From a virus: a stretch of DNA of 29,235 nt. Location: positions 1 to 29,235 of IMG/VR virus record IMGVR_UViG_3300013004_004698; one strand, written 5' to 3'. A program made the position numbers and the translations under genes. Under the pieces are notes generated by a model, which ran no database searches, had not been told where the DNA came from, and saw only the letters and a program-made list of their open reading frames with translations. Below, piece after piece: positions 20,945 through 27,177 of the stretch. Positions within the stretch are counted from its first letter, which is position 1, and the number at the start of each line of letters is the position of its first letter.

Positions 20945-21083
20945 ATCATCTGGCAAGTATAAATCAAAGCATCCTTTTAATCCAATACAAATTAAAGACG
21001 GAATGATCGTACGCTTAAGAAAAGACGGTACAGTTAAAGCAGTACTTGGTAAGTATGGCGAGTATAATAAAAAAGATAAGTAA
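20931..21083 (+). CDS. 50-residue basic protein, unknown
   Basis: MASGKSSGKYKSKHPFNPIQ then KDGMIVRLRKDGTVKAVLGKYGEYNKK. The RLRKDGTVKAVLG segment looks like one beta-hairpin. It starts 14 nt inside the previous gene, an overlap length shared by five other junctions here, which supports its reality. Function unknown. Confidence 0.7.
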   Translation: MASGKSSGKYKSKHPFNPIQIKDGMIVRLRKDGTVKAVLGKYGEYNKKDK

Positions 21084-21087
21084 TGTA

Positions 21088-21237
21088 TTATTTTTCTTTA
21101 TTAAATAACTCTACAAATTCTTTTACATACTTTTCATAATCTATATCTAAAATTAAATGTCCATCTTGCAATTTATGAACTTTTATGTCTTGTCCTATTT
21201 TAAACAATATATTTCTTATCTCATTATCTAAGTTCAT
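21088..21237 (-). CDS. 49-residue protein at the end of the GDPD operon
   Basis: MNLDNEIRNILFKIGQDIKV, then HKLQDGHLILDIDYEKYVKEF and a charged end. A longer upstream reading would run into the GDPD-like gene; ATG 21237 gives a 14-nt overlap with it. Small acidic/basic helix-strand protein of unknown function, last gene of the minus-strand operon from 23108. Confidence 0.65.
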   Translation of the reverse strand: MNLDNEIRNILFKIGQDIKVHKLQDGHLILDIDYEKYVKEFVELFNKEK

Positions 21238-21685
21238 AATTAAATGGCCAATCAGTGCACACCCCATAAGGATTTTGTTCAAGCATATTTTTTGATTCAT
21301 CATCACTTAATAATTCTGGTAATACTAAAATAGATTTATCTGTAATTGATTTTCCAGGATAAGTCCAAATATATTGATCGCTTGTTAAGGCAAAGTCATC
21401 CGACTGATGCCAAAAATATTTTATCCCTGGAAATTTTTTTGGTAAATAATGAATAGCATTTAAATTCTTACAATGAAACCAAGACTTTTCTATAATTCTA
21501 ATTAGAAAATCTTCTGAGCACTCATACTTAGGCTCATCATGACCAAAGTATATTTTTTTATCAACAACCCATACATCTACTTCTACGTCAAACCTTTTTT
21601 CTAAGGCCCTTATTATCTGCGCTGGAGAGTTTTCATTATTTTTATCTGGGCCAAATAGATTTGCTCTATGTGCTATTATTTTCAT
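21224..21685 (-). CDS. Glycerophosphodiester phosphodiesterase-like (PI-PLC superfamily) protein
   Basis: 153 residues. IIAHRANLFGPDKNNENSPAQI (His6, Arg7, Glu18-Asn19), FDVEVDVWVVD (Glu35, Asp37) and YFGHDEPKY (His49, Asp50) match the metal and catalytic residues of GDPD enzymes (HR..ENT..E.D..LVV.HD), which cut glycerophosphodiesters. The usual family is ~230-250 aa; here the barrel's later strands are reduced. It shares 4 nt with the cupin gene, implying work on the same phosphorylated product. Perhaps it trims a glycerol-phosphate substituent on a glycan; that is inference. Confidence 0.7.
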   Translation of the reverse strand: MKIIAHRANLFGPDKNNENSPAQIIRALEKRFDVEVDVWVVDKKIYFGHDEPKYECSEDFLIRIIEKSWFHCKNLNAIHYLPKKFPGIKYFWHQSDDFALTSDQYIWTYPGKSITDKSILVLPELLSDDESKNMLEQNPYGVCTDWPFNYELR

Positions 21686-22011
21686 ACTTTTTTAACAATT
21701 ACCTTATCATCTGGAAGGCTTGGAGTTTTAACACAAACAATAGAACACTCTGTAATAAACCTAACATCTGTAATTTCATAAGGATCTAATATAAAAACAT
21801 CGCCAGAAACTAATTTAACATTATTTAAAATCATCTCGCCATTAATTAATAAATTAATTTCATACGCATTTTCTTGATAATGTAAGTCCCAAGATTCACC
21901 AGCAGGGTGTATTCTCCAAGATACCTCAAAATCTTTTGACTTAAATGCTGAATTTGGAAAGTCTCCTATGAACCAACCCTTTATAGTATCTTCTATCCTA
22001 CTTACTTTCAT
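21682..22011 (-). CDS. Small cupin-like protein
   Basis: 109 residues with a beta-barrel pattern: WDLHYQENAYEINLLINGEMIL, VKLVSGDVFILDPYEITDVRF, CSIVCVKTPSLPDDK. His and Glu residues in the first motif (HYQE) could bind metal, as in cupins. It may be an isomerase, epimerase-like enzyme or a ligand-binding subunit. It overlaps the NTase-HAD gene by 4 nt and the GDPD-like gene by 4 nt. Confidence 0.65.
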   Translation of the reverse strand: MKVSRIEDTIKGWFIGDFPNSAFKSKDFEVSWRIHPAGESWDLHYQENAYEINLLINGEMILNNVKLVSGDVFILDPYEITDVRFITECSIVCVKTPSLPDDKVIVKKV

Positions 22012-23108
22012 AGTCCAATATTGCTCCAGTTAGTATCTTCAAATCCTTGATCTGTAATTAAATTAACAGCAACAGCACGATCTTTGTCTGATTCTAAGTG
22101 TTTGTCATTAATTAAAATTCTTTCACTACTTGTAACTCCCATAACTAATTGATCCCAGCATATACCTAAATCAGTTAGTTGCTTTTCTGTTAGCATTCTT
22201 GCTGATTCTTTTCTTGCTGTTGTTAATATAATCTTATGTCCCTTAGAATCCCATTCATTAAATTTATCTATCACACCCTTTAGTGCAATGGCTGGCTCAA
22301 ATCCTACATAACTAAACCTATGTACGTGCTTGATAATTGTTCCGTCTATATCACAAAAAATAGTTTTAGGTTTTTCACTATAGTATTCTCTTAACTTGCT
22401 TGAATAAACATCCAAATCTTGTGGTGTGCCAAGAGAAATATACCCATTGCGTGGCATATTATAAGGTAAAATATTAAGCCCATCCTCAATAAGATATTTA
22501 TATGTTGAAGAAATATAGCATTCATTTAATCCTTTTGATCTATACTCTGATGTTAATTTTTTGGCGGACCTTACAAAATCTAATCCACGTCTCCAGTAAT
22601 GAACTCCTACTAATGCATTATCACTAATTACATTTTTTTCTTCTATATTGATTATCTTTTCATTTTCTATAATTGCATAACTATGTTTGACGTCTGATGA
22701 TTTAAATAAAGCAACTGCTCCATCACAATAAGCAGAACGTGCTACATCTAAAAACTCATCAGAATTCCATTTTAAAAGTTGATCACAGTTAGTTATAATT
22801 AATTCTTCATCATTATCAATATACTCTTTTGCATAAAGAGCAGCATCAGCAGCACCATACTGGTCATGATCTAAGCATATCTCTATACAATCTGGTTTTA
22901 GTTGAGTTAATATATTGGATAGTCTTTTATTATATTCTGGATTTTCATATTTTCTTGTAATAAAAATATATTTTCCTGGTATATCTAAAGAATCAACAGA
23001 ATGCTCAATAAGATGCCTGCCATCAACCATAATCAAAGGCTTTGGTTCATTGATGCCAACATTTTTAAAGCGGGATCCGAGTCCAGCCATTGGAATAACT
23101 ATGTTCAT
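22008..23108 (-). CDS. Nucleotidyltransferase-HAD fusion protein
   Basis: 366 residues. Domain 1 (about 1-235): MNIVIPMAGLGSRF (G-x-G-x-R nucleotide loop), EPKPLIMVDG and ITNCDQ (Asp109, metal) mark a sugar-1-phosphate-type nucleotidyltransferase (NTP + X-P gives NDP-X). Domain 2 (about 245-366): TIFCDIDGTI (Asp253, Asp255), ILTTAR and NDKHLESDKDRA mark a HAD phosphatase. The fusion would activate and dephosphorylate successive intermediates for one pathway. With the cupin- and GDPD-like genes it forms an operon of three enzymes plus a small protein, and might make a nucleotide-activated donor for the glycosyltransferases here. The substrate cannot be told from sequence. Confidence 0.82.
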   Translation of the reverse strand: MNIVIPMAGLGSRFKNVGINEPKPLIMVDGRHLIEHSVDSLDIPGKYIFITRKYENPEYNKRLSNILTQLKPDCIEICLDHDQYGAADAALYAKEYIDNDEELIITNCDQLLKWNSDEFLDVARSAYCDGAVALFKSSDVKHSYAIIENEKIINIEEKNVISDNALVGVHYWRRGLDFVRSAKKLTSEYRSKGLNECYISSTYKYLIEDGLNILPYNMPRNGYISLGTPQDLDVYSSKLREYYSEKPKTIFCDIDGTIIKHVHRFSYVGFEPAIALKGVIDKFNEWDSKGHKIILTTARKESARMLTEKQLTDLGICWDQLVMGVTSSERILINDKHLESDKDRAVAVNLITDQGFEDTNWSNIGL

Positions 23109-23123
23109 AATGTCCTTTACTAT

Positions 23124-23132
23124 ATTATAGCA
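23124..23132 (-). promoter_or_regulatory. Extended -10 (TGC-TATAAT) for the NTase-HAD operon
   Basis: On the minus strand TGCTATAAT starts inside the last bases of tRNA-Arg and lies ~16 nt before ATG 23108, with AAAGGA as ribosome site. Confidence 0.6.
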
Positions 23133-23202
23133 CCCCTGGCAGGAATCGAACCTGCGACAAACGGATTAGAAGTCCGCTACTCTTCCGCTGAGTTACAGAG
23201 GT
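23131..23202 (-). tRNA. tRNA-Arg (TCT)
   Basis: Minus strand. Acceptor ACCTCTG/CAGGGGT, D arm AACTCAGCGGAAGAGT, anticodon stem GCGGA/TCCGT around CTTCTAA (anticodon TCT, 23170-23168), T arm GCAGG-TTCGATT-CCTGC. No encoded CCA. It reads AGA, a common codon in this AT-rich phage. Confidence 0.92.
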
Positions 23203-23205
23203 ATA

Positions 23206-23409
23206 TTATTTTCTTCCCCATTGTATATAGTTCCAGCCACGCTCATGTGCGTAGTAAATAAATACTTTAACTACCGTTTCCCAAAATGCAATCGTTATAG
23301 AAAGAGAAGCGTTCTTTGTAATGACATAAGCAACAGCAATAGAGGAAAGTGTGCCCCATATGCGATAACTTAATGCTTTTGCAAATGATCTGGCTTTAGT
23401 TACTGTCAT
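23206..23409 (-). CDS. DUF2061-type membrane protein, copy 2
   Basis: 67 residues: KARSFAKALSYRIWGTLSS, two hydrophobic segments, and VFIYYAHERGWNYIQWG. The aKALSYRiwgt...Y-x-HERxW pattern fits DUF2061 better than copy 1 does. It overlaps the small upstream ORF by 14 nt and ends just before tRNA-Arg. The two copies share only motif-level similarity, so they are old paralogs or separate acquisitions. Function unknown. Confidence 0.78.
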   Translation of the reverse strand: MTVTKARSFAKALSYRIWGTLSSIAVAYVITKNASLSITIAFWETVVKVFIYYAHERGWNYIQWGRK

Positions 23410-23491
23410 CTTCTTTTTTCCTATACATTTCTTCTATCATTCTTTCTTCTGCATCTGCAATACCTTTACCAATATTAGATGCCCAATTCAC
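23396..23491 (-). CDS. 31-residue linker ORF between overlapping genes
   Basis: GTG 23491 to TAA 23396 encodes MNWASNIGKGIADAEERMIE followed by a charged end. It overlaps the APS-kinase fusion by 17 nt and the DUF2061 gene by 14 nt, the junction style used throughout the window, and removes a 65-nt gap. Function unknown. Confidence 0.5.
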   Translation of the reverse strand: MNWASNIGKGIADAEERMIEEMYRKKEDDSN

Positions 23492-24236
23492 GACGTTTTT
23501 CAGTAGCCGAAATAGCATGAATGTCTGCCCCCAAGTCTACTTGCTCAATCTTATATCCTACATCACGACCATATACAATATTTGTAATGTTAGGTAGTCT
23601 TAGTACTAATGCGCCATCCATAAACTCATCTTTAGCAATATACCCCTTAACCTGATCAAAAGTAAGTGGATCCTTCTCGCTTGTATTGTATGTATTACGG
23701 ACTCCCAGTAGCACTTGCTCTGTTCTCTTCCCCGCTTCATTGTAAAGGGCGTGGTGGCCTTCATGCCATGGCTGGTACCTACCCAACATAAGTGTTGTAG
23801 GTGCAGACCAGTCATGTAAATCAAATCGTTTAATAATTTCTGTTGATTTCTCATTTGGATTTAGATCATGGCTAATAAATGCAATGTCATAGTCAGAAGG
23901 GCTTTCAAACATTTTGTTTGTGTCTTCAAATCTACCTTCTTCGATTGTGTCCATCCAAATAAAAATGTCTGGCTTACCAAATGCTGCACGAGTTAGTTCT
24001 GTAGGACATATAAAGTCAACTATTACTGGAGCAACGCCCTGCTTAGAAATTAGTCTTGCCATCTCTCCCATGCGTCGTGCTTGCTCAATACGATCTTCAG
24101 CGGTAAACCCAAGGTCAGAATTAACTGTTGCACGAACCTCATCTGCATTAAGATGAATGGCGTTAATTCTTTCTTTGAGTGCTTTTGCTAATTCTGTTTT
24201 ACCAGATCCAGGTAATCCTATAATTTGTATAATCAT
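23475..24236 (-). CDS. APS-kinase-like domain fused to an HxGH nucleotidyltransferase
   Basis: 253 residues. Domain 1 (about 1-140): IIGLPGSGKTELAKAL (Walker A, Lys13), LNADEVRATVNSDLGFTAED, RIEQARRMGEMARLI and ICPTELTR follow the adenylylsulfate (APS) kinase order (GDxxR, DLGFS..DR.EN.RR, ISP). Domain 2 (about 145-253): LMLGRYQPWHEGHHALYNEA has the HxGH motif (His158, His161) and ISATEKRREL the ISxTxxR motif of nucleotidyltransferases. APS kinase makes PAPS from APS; a fused nucleotidyltransferase could be an ATP-sulfurylase-like or NMN/cytidylyl-type enzyme, and this cannot be decided. Only one sulfotransferase (17678-18445) is in the window. AGGAGG-type site (GGAGGA) precedes ATG 24236. 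Confidence 0.8.
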   Translation of the reverse strand: MIIQIIGLPGSGKTELAKALKERINAIHLNADEVRATVNSDLGFTAEDRIEQARRMGEMARLISKQGVAPVIVDFICPTELTRAAFGKPDIFIWMDTIEEGRFEDTNKMFESPSDYDIAFISHDLNPNEKSTEIIKRFDLHDWSAPTTLMLGRYQPWHEGHHALYNEAGKRTEQVLLGVRNTYNTSEKDPLTFDQVKGYIAKDEFMDGALVLRLPNITNIVYGRDVGYKIEQVDLGADIHAISATEKRRELGI

Positions 24237-24252
24237 TTATTCCTCCACATTA

Positions 24253-24261
24253 AGTATACCA
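24253..24261 (-). promoter_or_regulatory. Extended -10 (TGG-TATACT), minus strand
   Basis: TGGTATACT on the minus strand lies in the gap after tRNA-Leu; ATG 24236 with GGAGGA is 16 nt downstream. Tentative start near 24246. Confidence 0.55.
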
Positions 24262-24264
24262 TTG

Positions 24265-24337
24265 TGCCCCTGGTTGGATTCGAACCAACGCTTGCACGAT
24301 TTTAAGTCGTGTGCCTCTACCGCTGGGCTACAAGGGC
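24265..24337 (-). tRNA. tRNA-Leu (TAA) with a short variable arm
   Basis: Minus strand. Acceptor GCCCTTG/CAGGGGC, anticodon stem CACGA/TCGTG around CTTAAAA (anticodon TAA), T arm GTTGG-TTCGAAT-CCAAC. The D-loop/anticodon region (GGTAGAGGCACACGACTTAA) looks like tRNA-Leu, but the variable region is only CAAGC, not the long extra arm expected of bacterial tRNA-Leu. The D stem also has a C-A mismatch. Confidence 0.85.
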
Positions 24338-24341
24338 TAAG

Positions 24342-24415
24342 TACATCTGGAAGGACTTGAACCTTCGGCTCTCCGCATATAAGGCGGGTACTCTAACCAA
24401 CTGAGTTACAGATGC
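24342..24415 (-). tRNA. tRNA-Ile (TAT)
   Basis: Minus strand. Acceptor GCATCTG/CAGATGT, D arm ACTCAGTTGGTTAGAGT, anticodon stem CCCGC/GCGGA (first pair mismatched) around CTTATAT (anticodon TAT), T arm GAAGG-TTCAAGT-CCTTC. Reads AUA directly, whereas most bacteria use a lysidine-modified CAT tRNA for it. AUA is frequent in these AT-rich genes. Confidence 0.88.
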
Positions 24416-24416
24416 G

Positions 24417-24487
24417 TAGGACTGGAAGGTAATGCTCCTTCTTCTCAGGATTAAAAGTCCTGAGCATCACTTTAATGCTTCAATCCC
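24417..24487 (-). tRNA. Aberrant tRNA-Lys (TTT)
   Basis: Minus strand, 71 nt. Acceptor GGGATTG/CAGTCCT (two G-T pairs), D stem GCAT/ATGC with a 7-nt loop TAAAGTG lacking the usual GG pair, anticodon stem CAGGA/TCCTG around CTTTTAA (anticodon TTT), a 4-nt variable region, and a T arm GAAGG/CCTTC with loop AGCATTA instead of the TTCRAAT-type loop. All four stems pair, so it is a folded tRNA-like gene, but the D-loop/T-loop contact (G18G19 to T55C56) is missing on both sides. Confidence 0.7.
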
Positions 24488-24492
24488 TTGTG

Positions 24493-24567
24493 TACACCAG
24501 GTAGGACTTGAACCTACGAATAGCCGAATTATGAGTTCGGTGCCTTAACCAACTTGGCTACTGGTGC
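24493..24567 (-). tRNA. tRNA-Met (CAT), elongator or possibly Ile2
   Basis: Minus strand. Acceptor GCACCAG/CTGGTGT, D arm GCCAAGTTGGTTAAGGC, anticodon stem CCGAA/TTCGG around CTCATAA (anticodon CAT), T arm GTAGG-TTCAAGT-CCTAC. Its first pair is G-T, not the C-A mismatch of initiator tRNA. CAT could also be lysidine-modified Ile2, but tRNA-Ile(TAT) is already here. Confidence 0.85.
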
Positions 24568-24866
24568 TAGATACCGTTATCTTCTAACCTTCTAAGTATC
24601 TCAGAAGTTTTTGGATCTGTCAACATCATAGTGATAGCATCTGCAACTGCTGGTCTAATTTCTGGCAGGGAATATAAATCATTCTTCGTAATCCTATTTA
24701 ATAATTCCATTAGCCTCACACAATCATCATGTTTATACCATACCGTACAGTATAATTTACCGTCAAATTCTTCTACATTGAGACAAGACCTATACTCTTC
24801 TATGATTTGGTCTATAACGACCTTCTGTGCCTTTTTACAGCCATTGCAAGGGCAGGACCAGGTCAT
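24567..24866 (-). CDS. Small Cys-rich N-terminus protein, unknown
   Basis: 99 residues. MTWSCPCNGCKKAQ has three Cys (CPCNGC) likely to bind zinc or a cluster, then helical sequence with a further Cys pair (KLYCTVWYKHDDCVRL). The stop shares its last base with the tRNA-Met 5' end. It overlaps the next upstream gene by 4 nt. A family of actinophage proteins with this start is likely, but I cannot name its function. Confidence 0.7.
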   Translation of the reverse strand: MTWSCPCNGCKKAQKVVIDQIIEEYRSCLNVEEFDGKLYCTVWYKHDDCVRLMELLNRITKNDLYSLPEIRPAVADAITMMLTDPKTSEILRRLEDNGI

Positions 24867-25120
24867 TGATTTCCTTCATAAATTATATTCATAATGTCTC
24901 CAATACCTTTTTCTGGCAAATCATGAAAATAATATGTCCCGCCATCTTTTAAGTTCCATCCACGCCATCCATCAGGCTCACACCAAATTGCAGATACAGT
25001 TTTCATGGCCTCTGGATCTTTAAGGGTACGTGAGATAGAGTTGTAAAAATCAACCTCTGCAAAGATAGCAGTACGAAGACGTTGCCATTTAAATATAAAA
25101 TCAACTAAAGAACTAATCAT
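24863..25120 (-). CDS. Small phage protein, unknown
   Basis: 85 residues. N-terminal hydrophobic-aromatic helix (SLVDFIFKWQRLRTAIFAEVD) then CEPDGWRGWNLKDGGTYYFHDLP, a Trp/Gly-rich segment that could be a small beta domain. It overlaps both neighbours by 4 nt, so it is translated with them. No family recognised. Confidence 0.7.
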   Translation of the reverse strand: MISSLVDFIFKWQRLRTAIFAEVDFYNSISRTLKDPEAMKTVSAIWCEPDGWRGWNLKDGGTYYFHDLPEKGIGDIMNIIYEGNQ

Positions 25121-25272
25121 ACTGAAACTCCAAGCAAAAATCCAATAATGCCAGTCAATATAGCAACGGTAATGTAATATTTATTTGACATATATTCTCT
25201 AACTATATCATTTTTAATATTTTGAGGTACCTCAATCATTTCAAAGTTATCATCATATACGTAATGCTTCAT
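25117..25272 (-). CDS. Small C-terminally anchored membrane protein
   Basis: 51 residues from ATG 25272: MKHYVYDDNFEMIEVPQNIK, then a single C-terminal hydrophobic segment (YYITVAILTGIIGFLLGVSV). Tail-anchored topology with an acidic cytoplasmic part. A longer frame opens upstream (to 25323) but lacks a ribosome site; AGGAGC precedes the ATG. It heads the minus-strand run of small genes. Confidence 0.65.
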   Translation of the reverse strand: MKHYVYDDNFEMIEVPQNIKNDIVREYMSNKYYITVAILTGIIGFLLGVSV

Positions 25273-25294
25273 ATTGCTCCTAATCTTTATAATA

Positions 25295-25300
25295 AGTATA
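25295..25300 (-). promoter_or_regulatory. -10 box (TATACT) of the divergent gap, minus strand
   Basis: TATACT on the minus strand, about 22 nt before ATG 25272 with an AGGAGC ribosome site. It is back to back with the plus-strand promoter at 25310. Confidence 0.4.
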
Positions 25301-25309
25301 TACCATAAC

Positions 25310-25318
25310 TGATATAAT
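25310..25318 (+). promoter_or_regulatory. Extended -10 (TGA-TATAAT) for a leaderless GTG start
   Basis: TGATATAAT followed by GTCAAT (6 nt) and GTG 25325. The string TATAATGTCAAT is identical to the one before the lipoprotein gene at 2631. Confidence 0.6.
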
Positions 25319-25324
25319 GTCAAT

Positions 25325-26269
25325 GTGGCTAATGAAAATACGTGGACTAAGTTTAACGGTACCTTTTTTTTAAATAATCCAATAGAAAAAGAACTGGTTT
25401 TCTCAACAGGAAAAGAATTATTGCCATATGAAAAAGTTGAACAAGATCAAGAATTTATTCCAAATATATATGTGTACAGAAATTTATCAATAGGTAGTGG
25501 GAAAGGAGAGGCTAAAAGAATTAAAGGGCCAGTATTCCTAATGTATCAAACTGCAGCATACGTACATTTTTTATTAGATGGGGTTGGCGTTTATTATGGA
25601 ATAAAAAAACATATTCCTGGACTTCAACCTTATTTTTTAAATCCACATAACTATAGAGATAATTCTATATCTTTTGACAAAGATTGGCTATATCTTGATG
25701 GACATCAAAATCCAAATTCAAAAATATTAGACTTGAGAAAAAATAAATATATTTTTGATGAGGTATATGATTTTGATTTCTCTGGACGAAAGAAAACTGT
25801 ATCAACGATGTATGTATTTCCTTTTATGGCAATAAGAGAAAACCTTTTAAATAAAATATCTATAAATGAAAATTCTGCAAAAAAAATATATATATCAAGA
25901 ATAGATTCTGGTAACAGATCTGTTAAAGATATTGCTGGATTTGAAATGTATTTGGCTGACAAAGGTTTTTCTTTAATAAGATTATCTCATATGAACTTAG
26001 AAGCACAAATGGAAATATTTTTTAATGCAAAAGACATTGTTTGTTTTAGTGGCTCTGGATTAACTAATACAGTTTTTTGTAGTTCAGAAGCAAATATAAT
26101 TGAAATAAATAGATCTCCAGACACATACACCTATAATACTTGGGCAAAAAATTGTAAGTCTATTGGCATTAACTACATTGGTATTTCATTTTTAGGAGAC
26201 AAAGAAAGCGCTTTATCTGATGTTGATCAAATAAAAGATAGTGTAAAATATATACAGGAGTTAATATGA
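25325..26269 (+). CDS. GT61-like glycosyltransferase, copy 1
   Basis: 314 residues. The C-terminal half holds the GT61/DUF563 pattern: KKIYISRIDSGNRS, a helix ending LSHMNLEAQMEIFFNAKDIV and SGSGLTNTVFCSSEANIIEI. GT61 enzymes include plant xylosyl- and EGF-domain GlcNAc-transferases and bacterial capsule enzymes. The start is GTG 25325, supported by the -10 spacing; the ATG at 25323 is in another frame. It overlaps the next gene by 4 nt. Confidence 0.8.
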   Translation: MANENTWTKFNGTFFLNNPIEKELVFSTGKELLPYEKVEQDQEFIPNIYVYRNLSIGSGKGEAKRIKGPVFLMYQTAAYVHFLLDGVGVYYGIKKHIPGLQPYFLNPHNYRDNSISFDKDWLYLDGHQNPNSKILDLRKNKYIFDEVYDFDFSGRKKTVSTMYVFPFMAIRENLLNKISINENSAKKIYISRIDSGNRSVKDIAGFEMYLADKGFSLIRLSHMNLEAQMEIFFNAKDIVCFSGSGLTNTVFCSSEANIIEINRSPDTYTYNTWAKNCKSIGINYIGISFLGDKESALSDVDQIKDSVKYIQELI

Positions 26270-27177
26270 AAAATTTTGAATCATCGTTTAGAAAGTTTGA
26301 TTCTTATATTCCAAATAAAGATGTTATAGAATCTGAAATATTTTATAAATCTGAGGATGAAAATTACCCAGATATATACGAATTAAATAATGTCTGCATA
26401 GGACATAATCCCTACAACAAAATTAAAATTAAAGGTAATTCTTTTTTAATATTCATTAATCCTCAATATACTCATTTAATTTTAGATTCCCTTTCTGTAT
26501 TTTTATATATAAAAAAATATGTTCCAGATTTAAAAATGTACGCAATAACAACAAGCCCTAAGCCAAATGATAGAGATTATTTTAATTTAGTAGATCAAGA
26601 TATATTTTTATTATTCGGTCAAGATTTTCAATCATCAAAGATAAAAGTTCTCGGAGCACATTATGAGTTTGAAAAGGTATATGATTTTGAATTAAAAGTT
26701 AGGAAAGATCCAGCATCGGCGTATTTTAATTTTCCTTTTATAGAAATAAGAGATTTATTTACATCTTTAGCAAAGGATAATTCAAAATTAAAAGGTAAAT
26801 ATTATGTAAGTCGTACAGGCGGTTTAAAGACTGGAAGAATTATTGAAGATGAAATTGAGTTTGAAAAATATTTTGCGGCATTGGGATACAACATTTTAAA
26901 TTTAGAAAAGATGACACTCCAAAACCAAATAGATACATTTTATAACGCAGATGAAATAGTATCAATAAGTGGATCTGGCCTTACTAATACTATAGTTTGT
27001 AAAGAAGGAACTAAGGTATTAGAAATAAATACTAAGCCAGAAGATTACTCTTATAAAACATGGGCAAAGATATCAAAATTATGCAAATTAGACTATACAC
27101 AGGTAGGTCTTATGACTGAAAATAATACAACGGAAGAGTTATTAAATAAACTTAAGTCTATTCAGCGTTATCTTTAG
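26266..27177 (+). CDS. GT61-like glycosyltransferase, copy 2
   Basis: 303 residues, a tandem paralog of the previous gene: KGKYYVSRTGGLKTGR, ILNLEKMTLQNQIDTFYNADEIV and SGSGLTNTIVCKEGTKVLEI in the same order. The N-terminal ~130 residues differ more than the C-terminal half, which suggests different acceptors but the same donor fold. ATGA overlap with copy 1 implies coupled translation. The stop is 20 nt inside the convergent minus-strand gene 27158-27346. Confidence 0.8.
   Translation: MKNFESSFRKFDSYIPNKDVIESEIFYKSEDENYPDIYELNNVCIGHNPYNKIKIKGNSFLIFINPQYTHLILDSLSVFLYIKKYVPDLKMYAITTSPKPNDRDYFNLVDQDIFLLFGQDFQSSKIKVLGAHYEFEKVYDFELKVRKDPASAYFNFPFIEIRDLFTSLAKDNSKLKGKYYVSRTGGLKTGRIIEDEIEFEKYFAALGYNILNLEKMTLQNQIDTFYNADEIVSISGSGLTNTIVCKEGTKVLEINTKPEDYSYKTWAKISKLCKLDYTQVGLMTENNTTEELLNKLKSIQRYL

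Noticed and set aside
22915-24360. Plus-strand open frames over tRNA-Arg and tRNA-Leu and over the minus-strand genes
   Set aside because: They run across tRNA genes and across well-supported minus-strand enzymes, without promoters or ribosome sites.
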